Notes: a model not told the origin generated them from the letters alone. Numbered from the stretch's first letter, positions 7,801 through 16,509 are shown. The stretch is DNA of 64,000 nt from DATFVA01 sp963832355 (GCA_963832355.1 CAWHTX010000008.1:1-64000), one strand, 5' to 3'. Translations and numbers: made by a program.

Positions 7801-9865
7801 TATCTTTAGCAAGGACCCCGACAAGCTTACTTGTGTTATAAAACTGCCGGTCTTTCAGGTAGCATACGGCTATATTGAAGCTGGGTGAGAATTTGTCGGT
7901 CAGCTTTTCACGGACAGTAAGACTGTTTCCTTCAACTTTATACTTTTTATACTTAATGAATATATCCGACTCGTATGTAAGGAGAAGTTCCGTATTGGCA
8001 GTTGGTATAAAAATATAAGCAATCAGGCTGTCGCCTTTATCGTATGCGTCTTTATCAGTTACTATTTCAAGTCCTGATCCCGTTCTGCTGTAATAGTAAT
8101 TGTTTATATCTCCCACATAAAACGATGAGGAAGCAGTAATCTCCCTTCCCTTACCGTCATAGGCTTTTACCGTGTATGTATAATGACCTTCATTCAGACG
8201 GGAGGTTGGGTAAGGTATGGAAGCTTTACCGTGACTATCGGTACTGCCATGGAGCACTTCCAGTCTGTCCCGGTTATAATTCATCCTTGGATTTGAATAG
8301 TTTATAATGATATCAAAATCCGTCTGCACGGGGTTATCAGAAAAGTCGTTGGCATTAACCCTGAGGTTAACTGTTTTCCCTCTTTCCACGAAATAGCGGT
8401 CGGGTGAAGTAAAGATTGAGAAAGCCCCCCTGGTAACATAAACTTCGGATGAACCGGAGATCACTCTTCTTGATGCATCCTTAACTTCGGCTGTTATTAC
8501 ATAGACATAATCATACTGCACATCATCATCTACTTTATAGCTGAACTTGTATTCTCCCTTATCATCAAGTGAGCCTGTTTCCTGTGAAACCAGCTGCTGG
8601 TTGCCATAGTACATCGGCTTTGAGTATGAACGGTAAAACCAGCTGTAATCCGACCAGTACCACCATGGTCTCCAGTACTGCTTCTTATAAATGTTTAAAG
8701 TAACCTCACCATTCGTAACCGGCGATCCGAAGTAATAATCGGCAGTAACTTTTCCGTCAATAATATCCTTTGCCGCATAATTCTTTGATCCGGTATTAAC
8801 CTCGACTTTGTATTCAGGTTTTTTGTATTCTTCAACACTGAAGGATCCGTAATAAGTATTGTTACCGTTCGAAACCAAAATCGAATAATCTCCCAGGTCG
8901 GCTTCCTCATCAAGCTTAAAGTCAGAGTTAAGTGTTCCGAATTCATTAGTAGTAAGGTCGGAGGAAAATACCTCTTTATTCTTAGGTGATTTAATTGTAA
9001 CCGAGAACTTTTCATAAGGTACATTCTTAATCTCATTACCGCCTTTTTCCCGCATAACAGCTTTGAAGAATACCTGCTGACCCGGGCGGTATACCGGTTG
9101 ATTTGTGTATATATAAGCTGTGTAATAACTGTTTGTCCCGCGCCTGAAATAATAATAAGGATCGCTTAAGATGGTCTCTTCACCGGCCTGAGCTATCAGA
9201 ATAGGTGCCGTAATATTATCTGATTTCAGTTTATCCATATCGATAAGGACGATACCGTCTTTATCTGATGTCTGACTGGTTATAAGTTTTCCATCGCTGT
9301 AAACTGAAATTCTGCTTTTAAGGAGGAACTCGCTTGTCTGTGCGTTTGCTACAAATGCGAGGAGCTGCCGTCCGCTGTTTTTATAAACCAGGGAAAGATC
9401 AGATACCACTATACCGCAGTAAGCAACCCGGTCTCCTTTTATTGCCTGAAGAATATAAATGCCGGGTTTATCAATTCTGCCGATAGAAAGGTTGTTATTA
9501 CGCCCGTAATTATTAGATGGTATATAGTCTTTCCATTCCTTTACAACCGAAGTGTATTTTAACAGTACTTCTTTTCTGCCGCCGAAAATATCAAATGCAT
9601 AGCGCATATTATTTTTATCCACAGATGAAAAGAAACTCACCGGATCTTCAATCAATAAGAGCCTGAAATTGTATGTCGCTCCGTTCCTGCTGTAATTATA
9701 CAGGTTAACGGATACCCTGCTTCCCGGTGAGAAGGTTGTGTAGTTCGACAGATAAAAATTATCGTTATCCTTTAATATACTTTGGTTTGAGCTCCCTAAT
9801 AAAAGAGGTAGAAGAAGTGTTATAAGCATTAACAACCGCTGCCCGGTAGAAGTTGACTGGTTCAT
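4871..9865 (-). CDS. Bacterial alpha-2-macroglobulin family protein
   Basis: At 1664 residues this is a full-length A2M-type broad protease trap. A signal peptide (hydrophobic to about residue 25, no lipobox cysteine) directs it to the periplasm. MG2-like repeats follow (YTNQPVYRPGQQVFFKAVMRE near 255), then a SusD/CarboxypepD-like insertion (GSLYGRVKIKD..DTNGNYRIGNI), the A2M core (PDNLTTWRTTVRGVTKKTDVG) and the thioester motif GCVEQ near residue 1168, which is intact. The toroid domain (DDGGWGWW) and receptor-binding-like end follow. The family defends the envelope by covalently trapping proteases. In proteobacteria it often pairs with pbpC; no PBP1C gene is adjacent here. Confidence 0.92.
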   Translation of the reverse strand: MNQSTSTGQRLLMLITLLLPLLLGSSNQSILKDNDNFYLSNYTTFSPGSRVSVNLYNYSRNGATYNFRLLLIEDPVSFFSSVDKNNMRYAFDIFGGRKEVLLKYTSVVKEWKDYIPSNNYGRNNNLSIGRIDKPGIYILQAIKGDRVAYCGIVVSDLSLVYKNSGRQLLAFVANAQTSEFLLKSRISVYSDGKLITSQTSDKDGIVLIDMDKLKSDNITAPILIAQAGEETILSDPYYYFRRGTNSYYTAYIYTNQPVYRPGQQVFFKAVMREKGGNEIKNVPYEKFSVTIKSPKNKEVFSSDLTTNEFGTLNSDFKLDEEADLGDYSILVSNGNNTYYGSFSVEEYKKPEYKVEVNTGSKNYAAKDIIDGKVTADYYFGSPVTNGEVTLNIYKKQYWRPWWYWSDYSWFYRSYSKPMYYGNQQLVSQETGSLDDKGEYKFSYKVDDDVQYDYVYVITAEVKDASRRVISGSSEVYVTRGAFSIFTSPDRYFVERGKTVNLRVNANDFSDNPVQTDFDIIINYSNPRMNYNRDRLEVLHGSTDSHGKASIPYPTSRLNEGHYTYTVKAYDGKGREITASSSFYVGDINNYYYSRTGSGLEIVTDKDAYDKGDSLIAYIFIPTANTELLLTYESDIFIKYKKYKVEGNSLTVREKLTDKFSPSFNIAVCYLKDRQFYNTSKLVGVLAKDKFLDISLKPSKETYKPGENADYLVSVKDYKGNPVPNTDLSFGIIDESIYAIKEDQTQDIQSFFYAPTYSYIPTYSSLQYSNFSSHSRDITYIDRNFFKEENINETNLKKGSLYGRVKIKDSKESAKNIYVILTSEKYYYTAETDTNGNYRIGNIVQGEYDLYISGNGHNLTLIKKVNITKKSTEYNFEIEKPVVIETQAFGQSQAGVVESDEMAINAPRADMMDGKMMKSEMKDKGTAYVKAEVRSNFVDALIWKADIITDKNGKAKVSFKIPDNLTTWRTTVRGVTKKTDVGQQADKFISRKDLLVRMETPRFFREGDEMTVSTIVHNYLDEKKKTKITFTADNVELLSSKVNSKGYDPNINKGKNGVYEIVIDKNGELRIDWTVKVNNPMGEAKLSAEALTNEESDALELKVPILPQGIRVTSPLVSDFNDFSKTEQLSFKIPGDVDLRTAKLEFNLSPSLAGTIIKALDDLVGYPYGCVEQTMSRFLPTIIVANTFKDIDAPLKYSTIEELPKMAEAGLKRLYNFQHDDGGWGWWTNDKTHPYMTAYVIYGMTLAKNAGYPVDGNVYSRGVENLKQQIEKSESVDETTVSFMLYSMATALKYNSANYSELNSRIEKLLDDDLNAYSIALLTIALKDINNNSLARAAAEKLERMVHSEDRFAYWGGKEWHYSWQDDKVQTTAFVLKALLKTNSNSDLIGKTVRWLLQQKQGFSWRSTQETAAVVFALADYLKTTNELNPDYNVTIYVNGEQVANRHFTKDDIYKVNKTFSFSGLKDNILLKGENEIKIVKNGTGKLYFSGINQYYTTDENAAAKAGSFKVKREYYVLKPEQMKDRIIFTKERFDGTVVSGENILVKTYVDTKDNDLQYFILEDMLPSGFEVVKDEQNFEIEGENNYKYYDYWDYRPWRWFYADKEYRDEKVAFFVTNVNYNMEFSYIIKAQMPGAYTVPAAQAYLMYYPEVGGNSAELNISVTE

Positions 9866-10152
9866 ACTGGCTCCTCGAATGTTTCCGGTTTATACATAGT
9901 CAATCTGAAAAAGTGCCCGACGTCAAAAAATTATTTTCGGATACCTTAAATTAAAATTTAAACCGAAGCGGAAGAAATAAATATTCCGCCAGTACTTTCA
10001 TCCCATATATATAAGTATGCTTCAGTTTGAGTTAGTAGTATCATCATAAGGCAATTTAGAAAGGTTGTTTGAGCAGCGTCTCATTTGTCATATGTGTGAT
10101 ATTTATGCTTTCGGGTGGCCGTATGGCTCGTTAGGTTAAGTCATAGAATCAG

Positions 10153-10181
10153 AATCGACTTAAACACTGAAATAGTCGATT
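10153..10181. promoter_or_regulatory. Inverted repeat in A2M/RlpA divergent gap
   Basis: AATCGACT and AGTCGATT form a perfect 8-bp inverted repeat separated by 13 bases, in the 420-base gap between the divergent genes at 9865 (minus) and 10286 (plus). It could be an operator or an RNA hairpin. A smaller CCTGttgcaCAGG hairpin follows near 10191. I see nothing coding in this gap. Confidence 0.3.
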
Positions 10182-10285
10182 ATTTTGGACACCTGTTGCA
10201 CAGGCACTATTCATGAGAACATCATTGTAAGTGCTCATATGGTAGTCTAATTTTGTAATACAAAAAACTATTAACAACGAATGAG

Positions 10286-10780
10286 GTGATATTGAAGTTA
10301 CTAACAAGAATATCGATCGTGGGCATCTTAGCTTTACTGGTTGGATTTACTATAATTAAGACAGATGTGAGTGGGACAGCAAAACCAGTATTGAACAATA
10401 ATACGGTCACAGAAAAAGAGAGTCTTGTTGAAACATCAGCAATATCTTACATAGATAAAGGTTATATGACAGCTTCCTGGTACGGCCCCCGTTTCCATGG
10501 AAGGAAAACAGCTAACGGCGAAATTTATGATCAGATGGCTTTCACCGCTGCTCATAAAGGATTGAAGTTCGGAACACTGTTAAAAATAACTAATCCGAGA
10601 AATGATAAATTCGTCATTGTGAGAATTAACGACCGCGGTCCCTACATTAGAGGGAGACAGCTTGATCTTTCGAAAGCCGCAGCATTGCAGCTTGGTATGA
10701 TGAAGCGCGGTGTTATCAAGGTGAAAGTTGATCAGTTAAGCCTGAAAGGGATAAACTTCCCCGTTATCACCCTGAACTGA
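10286..10780 (+). CDS. RlpA-like septal ring lytic transglycosylase family protein
   Basis: A 164-residue protein with an N-terminal hydrophobic signal or anchor (about residues 4-25) and a C-terminal double-psi beta-barrel from about residue 55. Diagnostic stretches are ASWYGPRFHGRKTANGE, FGTLLKITNP, VIVRINDRGPYI and GRQLDLSKAAA. The invariant Asp in NDRGP is the catalytic Asp of this fold. It probably cleaves or binds glycan strands of peptidoglycan. No SPOR domain is attached, unlike E. coli RlpA. The start is uncertain: GTG at 10286 or TTG at 10292, the latter nearer a GAGGTGA sequence. Confidence 0.85.
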   Translation: MILKLLTRISIVGILALLVGFTIIKTDVSGTAKPVLNNNTVTEKESLVETSAISYIDKGYMTASWYGPRFHGRKTANGEIYDQMAFTAAHKGLKFGTLLKITNPRNDKFVIVRINDRGPYIRGRQLDLSKAAALQLGMMKRGVIKVKVDQLSLKGINFPVITLN

Positions 10781-10807
10781 TACCATTATCTATAAAAAAA
10801 AAGTAAT

Positions 10808-10834
10808 AACCCGGCGCACCCGCCGGGTTTTTTT
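10808..10834 (+). terminator. Strong terminator after RlpA-like gene
   Basis: AACCCGGCG-cacc-CGCCGGGTT, a perfect 9-bp GC-rich stem followed by seven T residues, 27 bases downstream of the stop codon. Confidence 0.9.
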
Positions 10835-10899
10835 ATTTTATATCTCTTTAATTATTAAATTGCACTTTCATAAATATTTAAAGCAAACCGACAGGAAGA

Positions 10900-11463
10900 A
10901 TGACAGAAAAAAAGAGACTGAACCTCGGCTGCGGCAGGGACTTAAAAGAAGGTTATGTAAATCTTGATGTGGTGGATTACGGCGGCAATATGATCCATGA
11001 TATTAATACATTTCCCTATCCATTTGAAGATAGTACATTCGACGAAATTTTCGCCAGCCATATACTGGAACATCTCGACAGTTTTCACAACACGGTAACG
11101 GAACTTTACAGAATTTCCAAACCCGACGCAGTAATGATCGTGTACGCTCCGTTCTTCCTTAACACAAAGTATTTCGGGGAACCGGACCATAAGATTCCTT
11201 TTTCAATAAGAACGTTCGATAATTATGAGTATATCGGGAACCGGAAACTTAAATTCTACGAGAAATGGAAACTGAACCACAGGACGAACTATGAAGGTAA
11301 AGCCCAGTTTGAGATCCTGGAAAAAAAGTTCATTACCTCTCATTTTGCTGTGCTGAAGTGGATGGACGCCATACTTAATATTGAGCCGGTAATGTATGAA
11401 AGGTTCTTTGCAGGTATCTTCTCTCCTGAAGAAGTATACTTCAAACTCCGCGTGGTGAAGTAA
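10900..11463 (+). CDS. Class I SAM-dependent methyltransferase
   Basis: This 187-residue protein carries motif I as LNLGCGRDLKEGYVNLD (residues 7-23, with acidic D23 for the ribose) and motif IV/post I as DEIFASHILEHLD at about residues 49-61. It belongs to the type-11 group (predicted SAM-dependent methyltransferases of unknown substrate). Many such proteins act on sugars or lipids and lie near glycosyltransferase loci, but here neighbours give no hint. Monocistronic; the ATG follows CAGGAAGA. Confidence 0.75.
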   Translation: MTEKKRLNLGCGRDLKEGYVNLDVVDYGGNMIHDINTFPYPFEDSTFDEIFASHILEHLDSFHNTVTELYRISKPDAVMIVYAPFFLNTKYFGEPDHKIPFSIRTFDNYEYIGNRKLKFYEKWKLNHRTNYEGKAQFEILEKKFITSHFAVLKWMDAILNIEPVMYERFFAGIFSPEEVYFKLRVVK

Positions 11464-11554
11464 AACTAACTTATTTTTGGTAACTTTCGGGGTAAGAGAA
11501 ATTTTAGCTGACCCCGGTGGGTACTTTCCAGCCATTAAAAACTTCTTTGTATGT

Positions 11555-11632
11555 CTCCCGGCCATCTGTCGGCCTACATCCGGCCTATACCCGGCCTCCA
11601 ACTCCGGCATTACCCCGGTACTCCTCCGGTCT
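11555..11632. repeat. Degenerate 11-bp tandem repeat (ccGGCC)
   Basis: On the minus strand the unit reads AGGCCGGGTAT, AGGCCGGATGT, AGGCCGACAG, ATGGCCGGGAG, with two or three more degraded units (GGAGGAGTACC, GGGGTAATGCC). The period is 10-12 bases and the array covers about 78 bases in the 247-base gap between the methyltransferase and the DUF423 gene. The composition is unlike the AT-rich gaps elsewhere. No open frame of interest covers it. Confidence 0.55.
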
Positions 11633-11710
11633 CAAAAAGCTTAACAGCAGATTATCCAGGTATTGCAATCGTCACCGCCCGGTTAGAATTCATTGCCGCT
11701 GCGGACAGCT

Positions 11711-12073
11711 TTATGCAGCTTTCTTAACTGCCGTAACAACTACCGACAACCAGCCGATGAGGAAACAGAGACCGCCGAAGGGAGTTATCATTGCAAAGAA
11801 AAGAGTTCCTGTAACCGCATATAAGTACAGAGAAAAAGAGAACAAGATTATACCTGCAAGGAAAAACCATTTGGAAACTTCAAACCTGCTTCCGGCAGCC
11901 AGCGCAAGGGCCAGCAGAACAACACTGTGGATCAGGTGGTAAAGAACACCGGTTTTATATATCTCGATCATTTCTTCGGAAAGGATGTTTTTTAACCCGT
12001 GAGCACCGAATGCTCCAAGTGCTACCCCCAGGAAACCTGAAATCCCGGCAATAATAAGCCACTGTTTTGACAT
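11711..12073 (-). CDS. DUF423 family small membrane protein
   Basis: About 120 residues from the chosen start (MSKQWLI). Four predicted transmembrane helices, with the conserved GALGAFGAHGL-type segment (here VALGAFGAHGLKN) and a HSVVLLALAL helix, identify the DUF423/YgdD family of inner-membrane proteins of unknown function. I chose the ATG at 12073 because ACGGAG lies about 7 bases upstream; an in-frame ATG at 12100 would add nine residues of a hydrophilic leader. Confidence 0.85.
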   Translation of the reverse strand: MSKQWLIIAGISGFLGVALGAFGAHGLKNILSEEMIEIYKTGVLYHLIHSVVLLALALAAGSRFEVSKWFFLAGIILFSFSLYLYAVTGTLFFAMITPFGGLCFLIGWLSVVVTAVKKAA

Positions 12074-12173
12074 TCTAAGCTCCGTTTCTATGTGAACCAT
12101 TTCAAATTACATTGTAAAGTAGAATGTAAAATTGCTAAATTAGCTGACTAATAAAAATCAACCAAACGTTAAA

Positions 12174-12521
12174 ATGAAAGCACTTCAAAAAATGATTCTG
12201 CCTGCTTTACTGCTGGCAGCGATCCTGCTTATATATTTCATATATTTTGTCCCTACCGGGGAGCTTGGCCTTTTCTCAAATTTCGATACCAATAATAATG
12301 CTAATAAGGACATAAAGGTGGCTCTTGTGAGGGAAAAGGGGATCCAGAATGATCCCGTAAATCAATCGGCTGCTTTTTATGCCATGGATGGAGCTGGTGT
12401 ACAGAACCTTGTCCAGGCGCCTTACCCCCTGCCCGAAGGTATAGAACAGGCTGAATTCATTATGATGAAGGGTCATCTGCACGACGATCATTTTCATGCC
12501 GTTGAAATAAATTTACCATAG
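12174..12521 (+). CDS. Single-pass membrane protein, possibly OB-fold (CcmE-like)
   Basis: The product is 115 residues long. One transmembrane helix spans residues 8-27, followed by an exported domain with FYAMDGAGVQNLV and GHLHDDHFHAVEI. The pattern (short beta strands, a GxL..xxFxA ending, early TM anchor) recalls the OB fold of the haem chaperone CcmE. The typical HxxxY haem-binding tail is absent, so this is only a suggestion. It ends 5 bases before uvrB and may be cotranscribed with it. Confidence 0.6.
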   Translation: MKALQKMILPALLLAAILLIYFIYFVPTGELGLFSNFDTNNNANKDIKVALVREKGIQNDPVNQSAAFYAMDGAGVQNLVQAPYPLPEGIEQAEFIMMKGHLHDDHFHAVEINLP

Positions 12522-12526
12522 ATTAT

Positions 12527-14545
12527 ATGCGAGATAAGTTCGAATTAGTATCAAATTATAAACCTTCAGGTGATCAGCCGGAAGCGATAAAGCAGCTGAC
12601 CGAAGGTATAAAGAGTGGTGATAAATTCCAGACACTGCTTGGTGTGACCGGCAGCGGTAAGACTTTTACGATATCAAATGTAATTGCCGAAATAAATAAA
12701 CCAACCCTTATTATATCACATAATAAAACTCTTGCAGCACAGCTGTATTCCGAGTTCAAAGCTTTCTTTCCTAAGAATGCAGTTGAATTCTTTATTAGCT
12801 ACTACGACTATTATCAGCCGGAAGCTTATGTTGTATCCAGCGATCTGTATATAGAAAAGGACTTTTCCATAAATGAAGAGATCGATCGTCTCAGACTGAA
12901 AGCAACTACCGCCCTGGTTGAGGGGAGAAAAGATGTTATAGTGGTAGCATCGGTAAGCTGTATTTACGGTATCGGGGCTCCGCAGGATTATGCCGACCAG
13001 ATAATTTTTCTCCGGCAGGGCATGCAGATACCCCGGAAAAAACTGATGAGAGACCTGATTGATATCCATTTTGTAAGGAATGATACGGAATTCAGCCGCG
13101 GTACATTCAGGGCACGGGGGGACGTGGTTGAGATTATCCCCGCCTACCAGTATGAGGAAGCAGTAAGAATAGAATTCTGGGATGATGAGATTGAGAAGCT
13201 AAGCATAATCGATTCTGTTACAGGTGATGTTTTAAGAGAGGTTGATTCAAATCCCATATACCCTGCAAAGTATTTTGTTTCCAACCGTGAGCAGGTTCAG
13301 AAAGCTATTTATAATATTGAGCAGGAACTTGAAGATAGATTAAAATATTTCCGCTCAGAAGAAAAATATCTTGAAGCACAGAGGATTGAACAGAGAACAA
13401 AGTTCGATATCGAAATGATGAAGGAGATCGGGTACTGCTCGGGAATTGAGAACTATTCGAGACATCTTGACGGAAGAGTTCCCGGATCCCGTCCTTACAA
13501 CTTAATGGACTATTTTCCGGAAGACTTCCTATGTGTGATAGATGAATCTCACGTTACAGTTCCCCAGATCAGGGGAATGTATAACGGCGACAGGGCAAGG
13601 AAGGAAACACTGGTGGAATATGGATTCAGACTACCTTCCGCTCTGGATAACCGCCCAATGAAGTTCCAGGAATTTGAGGGAATGCTCGACCAGGTGATTT
13701 TTGTAAGCGCTACTCCTGCCGATTTCGAGCTTGAGAAAAGCGGCGGAGTTGTTGTTGAGCAGATAATTCGGCCCACCGGACTCCTGGATCCTGAGATCGA
13801 AGTTCGTCCCATTAAAGGTCAGATAGATGACCTCATCGGTGAAGTCAGAAACAGAGCAGAGAAAAAGGAGAAGATTCTTGTCACTACATTGACTAAAAAA
13901 ATGGCAGAGGACCTTTCTGATTATTTGGATAAAATCGGTATCCGGGTCAGGTACATTCACAGCGACATAGACGCGCTTGAGAGGGTGGAGATATTACGGG
14001 ATCTGAGGATTGGAGAATTCGACATTCTGGTTGGTGTTAACCTTCTGAGAGAGGGTCTTGATCTCCCCGAGGTATCTCTCGTGGCAATTATCGATGCAGA
14101 TAAAGAAGGTTTTCTGAGAAGTGAGAGATCACTGATGCAGACCGCAGGTCGTACAGCCCGAAATGTTAACGGAAAAGTGATCATGTACGCCGACAAAATT
14201 ACCGAGTCAATGAGAAAAACGATCGACGAGACGAACAGGCGGCGCAGACTTCAGCAGAAGTATAATGAGAAGCATGGGATAGAACCCAAAACTATTTTTA
14301 AGAGCATGGAAGAGATAATGTCTTCTACATCGATAGCGGATATCAGGAAAAAGGATGAGCAGGAAGTGTTTACTTTTTCAAAGGTGGCCGAGCCGGTGCT
14401 TAAGTACATGAACAATGATCAGAAGCAGGATCTGATTGAGGAGTTAACGGGACAGATGCATCAGGCGGCGAAGGACCTTGAGTTTGAAAAAGCCGCACAC
14501 CTGAGAGATGAAATTCAGCGGCTGAAGAAAATGGTTAAAAAGTAA
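12527..14545 (+). CDS. uvrB: Excinuclease ABC subunit B
   Basis: A 672-residue UvrB, normal for the family. It is the damage-verifying helicase of nucleotide excision repair, working with UvrA and UvrC. Walker A GVTGSGKT lies at residues 39-46 and the beta-hairpin starts at YYDYYQPEAYV (about 89-99). DESH is in CVIDESHVT and motif VI is QTAGRTARN. The C-terminal UVR helix pair that binds UvrC is LEFEKAAHLRDEIQRL. Starts at ATG 12527. Its stop directly abuts the convergent truA stop (one base apart). Confidence 0.97.
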   Translation: MRDKFELVSNYKPSGDQPEAIKQLTEGIKSGDKFQTLLGVTGSGKTFTISNVIAEINKPTLIISHNKTLAAQLYSEFKAFFPKNAVEFFISYYDYYQPEAYVVSSDLYIEKDFSINEEIDRLRLKATTALVEGRKDVIVVASVSCIYGIGAPQDYADQIIFLRQGMQIPRKKLMRDLIDIHFVRNDTEFSRGTFRARGDVVEIIPAYQYEEAVRIEFWDDEIEKLSIIDSVTGDVLREVDSNPIYPAKYFVSNREQVQKAIYNIEQELEDRLKYFRSEEKYLEAQRIEQRTKFDIEMMKEIGYCSGIENYSRHLDGRVPGSRPYNLMDYFPEDFLCVIDESHVTVPQIRGMYNGDRARKETLVEYGFRLPSALDNRPMKFQEFEGMLDQVIFVSATPADFELEKSGGVVVEQIIRPTGLLDPEIEVRPIKGQIDDLIGEVRNRAEKKEKILVTTLTKKMAEDLSDYLDKIGIRVRYIHSDIDALERVEILRDLRIGEFDILVGVNLLREGLDLPEVSLVAIIDADKEGFLRSERSLMQTAGRTARNVNGKVIMYADKITESMRKTIDETNRRRRLQQKYNEKHGIEPKTIFKSMEEIMSSTSIADIRKKDEQEVFTFSKVAEPVLKYMNNDQKQDLIEELTGQMHQAAKDLEFEKAAHLRDEIQRLKKMVKK

Positions 14546-15331
14546 TCAGATAATAATTACAGGATGCAATTCCTCTTTGAGTTTATCCCCTTTATAGAGA
14601 ACCTGTTCTAAAAATAATCCTGACGGCGGAGCGGTATACTTTGCCGGTTCCTTTGACCTGGTAACGAGAAATATTTTTATGTCAGCTTCGGTTAACTTTC
14701 CTCTCCCAACCTCTGCAAGAACACCAACGATTCTTCTTACCATTTTCCATAAGAAATGAGACCCGGTAATCCTTATAAGAATGATATTACCTTCCATCTT
14801 CAATTGTATATCATCTATAAGAACTTTTGTGGATTTTTCCTTTGGATCCTGGTCGGAGAAAGAAACAAAATCATGCATGCCGGCAAATAGTTTTGCCGCT
14901 GACTGCATTGCCTTGAAATCCAGCCTGTCTTTTATCCACCAGACAAAATTCTTTCCGAAGGCGGTCCTTCGTGTAGAGACCTGGTACAGGTAGCTTCGTT
15001 TTACGGCATCATGACGTGCATGGAAATTGTGATGAGCCTTCTCAACTTCCAGGATATTTATATCATGGGGCAGGATATCATTCATTTTTAGTCTGATTAT
15101 TTCAGGGGCAAGCATCGTCTTAACATCAAGGTGCGCGACCTGGCAGAGTGCGTGGACTCCGCTGTCGGTTCTTCCTGAGCCCTGTATATCTGCTCTTTCC
15201 TTTTTAAATATATCATCGGCGGCTTTATAGAGAGCCCCCTGGATAGTTTTGGTTGAGGTCTGACCCGTCTGTTTCTGCCATCCCGAGTAACGCGTACCCT
15301 CGTATTCTAATAATAATTTGAAACGTGCCAT
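14546..15331 (-). CDS. truA: tRNA pseudouridine(38-40) synthase TruA
   Basis: This 261-residue enzyme carries the catalytic Asp at residue 56 in GSGRTDSGVHALCQVAH and the SGWQKQ start region. FHARHDAVKRSYLYQV and FLWKMVRRIVG are further TruA signatures. It converts U38-U40 of the anticodon arm in tRNA to pseudouridine. It lies 2 bases downstream of queD, so three tRNA-modification genes (queE, queD, truA) form one minus-strand operon. Confidence 0.95.
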   Translation of the reverse strand: MARFKLLLEYEGTRYSGWQKQTGQTSTKTIQGALYKAADDIFKKERADIQGSGRTDSGVHALCQVAHLDVKTMLAPEIIRLKMNDILPHDINILEVEKAHHNFHARHDAVKRSYLYQVSTRRTAFGKNFVWWIKDRLDFKAMQSAAKLFAGMHDFVSFSDQDPKEKSTKVLIDDIQLKMEGNIILIRITGSHFLWKMVRRIVGVLAEVGRGKLTEADIKIFLVTRSKEPAKYTAPPSGLFLEQVLYKGDKLKEELHPVIII

Positions 15332-15333
15332 AG

Positions 15334-15747
15334 TTAAAGTAAAGTTTCCTCTTCGGCATAATCATCAATTGATTCGAAAATTCTGACTTTAACCTTTTTA
15401 ACATTGGAGGGAAGATTCTGTTTCTTAATTTCTGTTATTATATACCGGCAGATATTTTCCACTGTCGATTGAAAATCCACCACAATTCTTTTTGAATTTA
15501 CGTTTTCCAGGAACCTGACGATTTCCTTATCCTTTTCATAAACCATAAAGGCATGATCCAGTTGATCAACAATAGGATTAACCGTCTTTTTAAGATCATA
15601 ATAATCCATGATCATCCCGCCTTCGTTTACTTCTCCTTCAAGTTCCACGATCATTCTATATGAATGGCCGTGAATGTTCTTACATTTGCCGAAATGTTCC
15701 GGCAGACGATGTCCCATCTCCCAGTGAAATTCTTTAGCAATTTTCAT
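15334..15747 (-). CDS. queD: 6-carboxy-5,6,7,8-tetrahydropterin synthase QueD
   Basis: A 137-residue member of the PTPS/QueD family. HxxH-type zinc ligands are seen in GHRLPEHFGKCKNIHGHSY (residues 12-30), where the catalytic Cys is in GKCKNIHGH. The second conserved block is DYYDLKKTVNPIVDQLDHAF. It turns 7,8-dihydroneopterin triphosphate into CPH4, the second step towards 7-deazaguanine (queuosine precursor). It overlaps queE by one base and is cotranscribed. Confidence 0.93.
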   Translation of the reverse strand: MKIAKEFHWEMGHRLPEHFGKCKNIHGHSYRMIVELEGEVNEGGMIMDYYDLKKTVNPIVDQLDHAFMVYEKDKEIVRFLENVNSKRIVVDFQSTVENICRYIITEIKKQNLPSNVKKVKVRIFESIDDYAEEETLL

Positions 15748-16388
15748 TATACACCTTTCGTATCCGGCTGCCAGATGAACTTATGCATTTGCAGCTGAAA
15801 GCGCGCTTTTAGTTTGTCCCTGAGCATCCATTCAACAAGAGTTAAAGGCTCAAGCTTACCAAATACAACAGATAAAAGCAGCTCGCATTTTTCATCCAGA
15901 CTGTAATTTTTAATGATTTCTTTTGTCCATTCATAATCCTCCCTGCTTCCTATCACAAATTTCAATTCGTCATTCTTTTTAAGTAAGTCGATATTTTCAT
16001 ACAGGTTCTTTTTCATCATCCCGCTGGAAGGGCATTTAAGGTCCATAACTATTTTAACCCGGCTGTCTATATTTTTAATAGAGAGACTTCCTCCTGTCTC
16101 CAGCATAACTTCATAACCCCTGTCGCAAAGCTCCGTCATAAGCTCTCTGCATTCCTTATCCTGAACAAGAGGTTCTCCGCCGGTAATCTCTACTAATTTG
16201 CAGTCATATTCCCCAATTTTTGCAATAACATCATTAATTGAATAGTCTTTTCCCTCATAGAATGCATATTCCGTATCGCACCAGGTACACCTCAGGTTGC
16301 ACCCGGTTAATCTTACAAATACACAGGGTAAGCCCGCATATGTACTTTCTCCCTGTACGGAAAAATAGATTTCATTTATTTTCAGCAT
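15747..16388 (-). CDS. queE: 7-carboxy-7-deazaguanine synthase QueE (radical SAM)
   Basis: This 213-residue radical SAM enzyme binds its [4Fe-4S] cluster through CNLRCTWC (Cx3Cx2C, about residues 31-38). EITGGEPLVQ and the substrate loop QGESTYAGLPCVFVRL at the start are QueE signatures. It rearranges CPH4 to 7-carboxy-7-deazaguanine. First gene of the queE-queD-truA operon. queC and queF are not in this window. Confidence 0.93.
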   Translation of the reverse strand: MLKINEIYFSVQGESTYAGLPCVFVRLTGCNLRCTWCDTEYAFYEGKDYSINDVIAKIGEYDCKLVEITGGEPLVQDKECRELMTELCDRGYEVMLETGGSLSIKNIDSRVKIVMDLKCPSSGMMKKNLYENIDLLKKNDELKFVIGSREDYEWTKEIIKNYSLDEKCELLLSVVFGKLEPLTLVEWMLRDKLKARFQLQMHKFIWQPDTKGV

Positions 16389-16439
16389 ATTTTCGCAACT
16401 TTTTAATATTCGCCGGGGATTAATTTAGCAAAGAATACA

Positions 16440-16470
16440 TTGACATAAAATGCCCAATTCTCTATATTTG
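16440..16470 (+). promoter_or_regulatory. rpsT promoter, Bacteroidetes-type -7 box
   Basis: TTGACA at 16440-16445 and TATATTTG at 16463-16470, 17 bases apart. The downstream box matches the Bacteroidetes TAnnTTTG consensus exactly and also fits a sigma-70 -10. It lies 40 bases upstream of the rpsT ATG. Confidence 0.7.
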
Positions 16471-16509
16471 AAGTCTATTTTTTATTAAAAACCAAGGATT
16501 TACTTAAAG

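Noticed and set aside
11517..11942. 141-residue plus-strand frame over the 11-base repeat and DUF423
   Set aside because: The peptide is rich in Arg and Pro from repeat translation, overlaps a better DUF423 gene and has no start signal.
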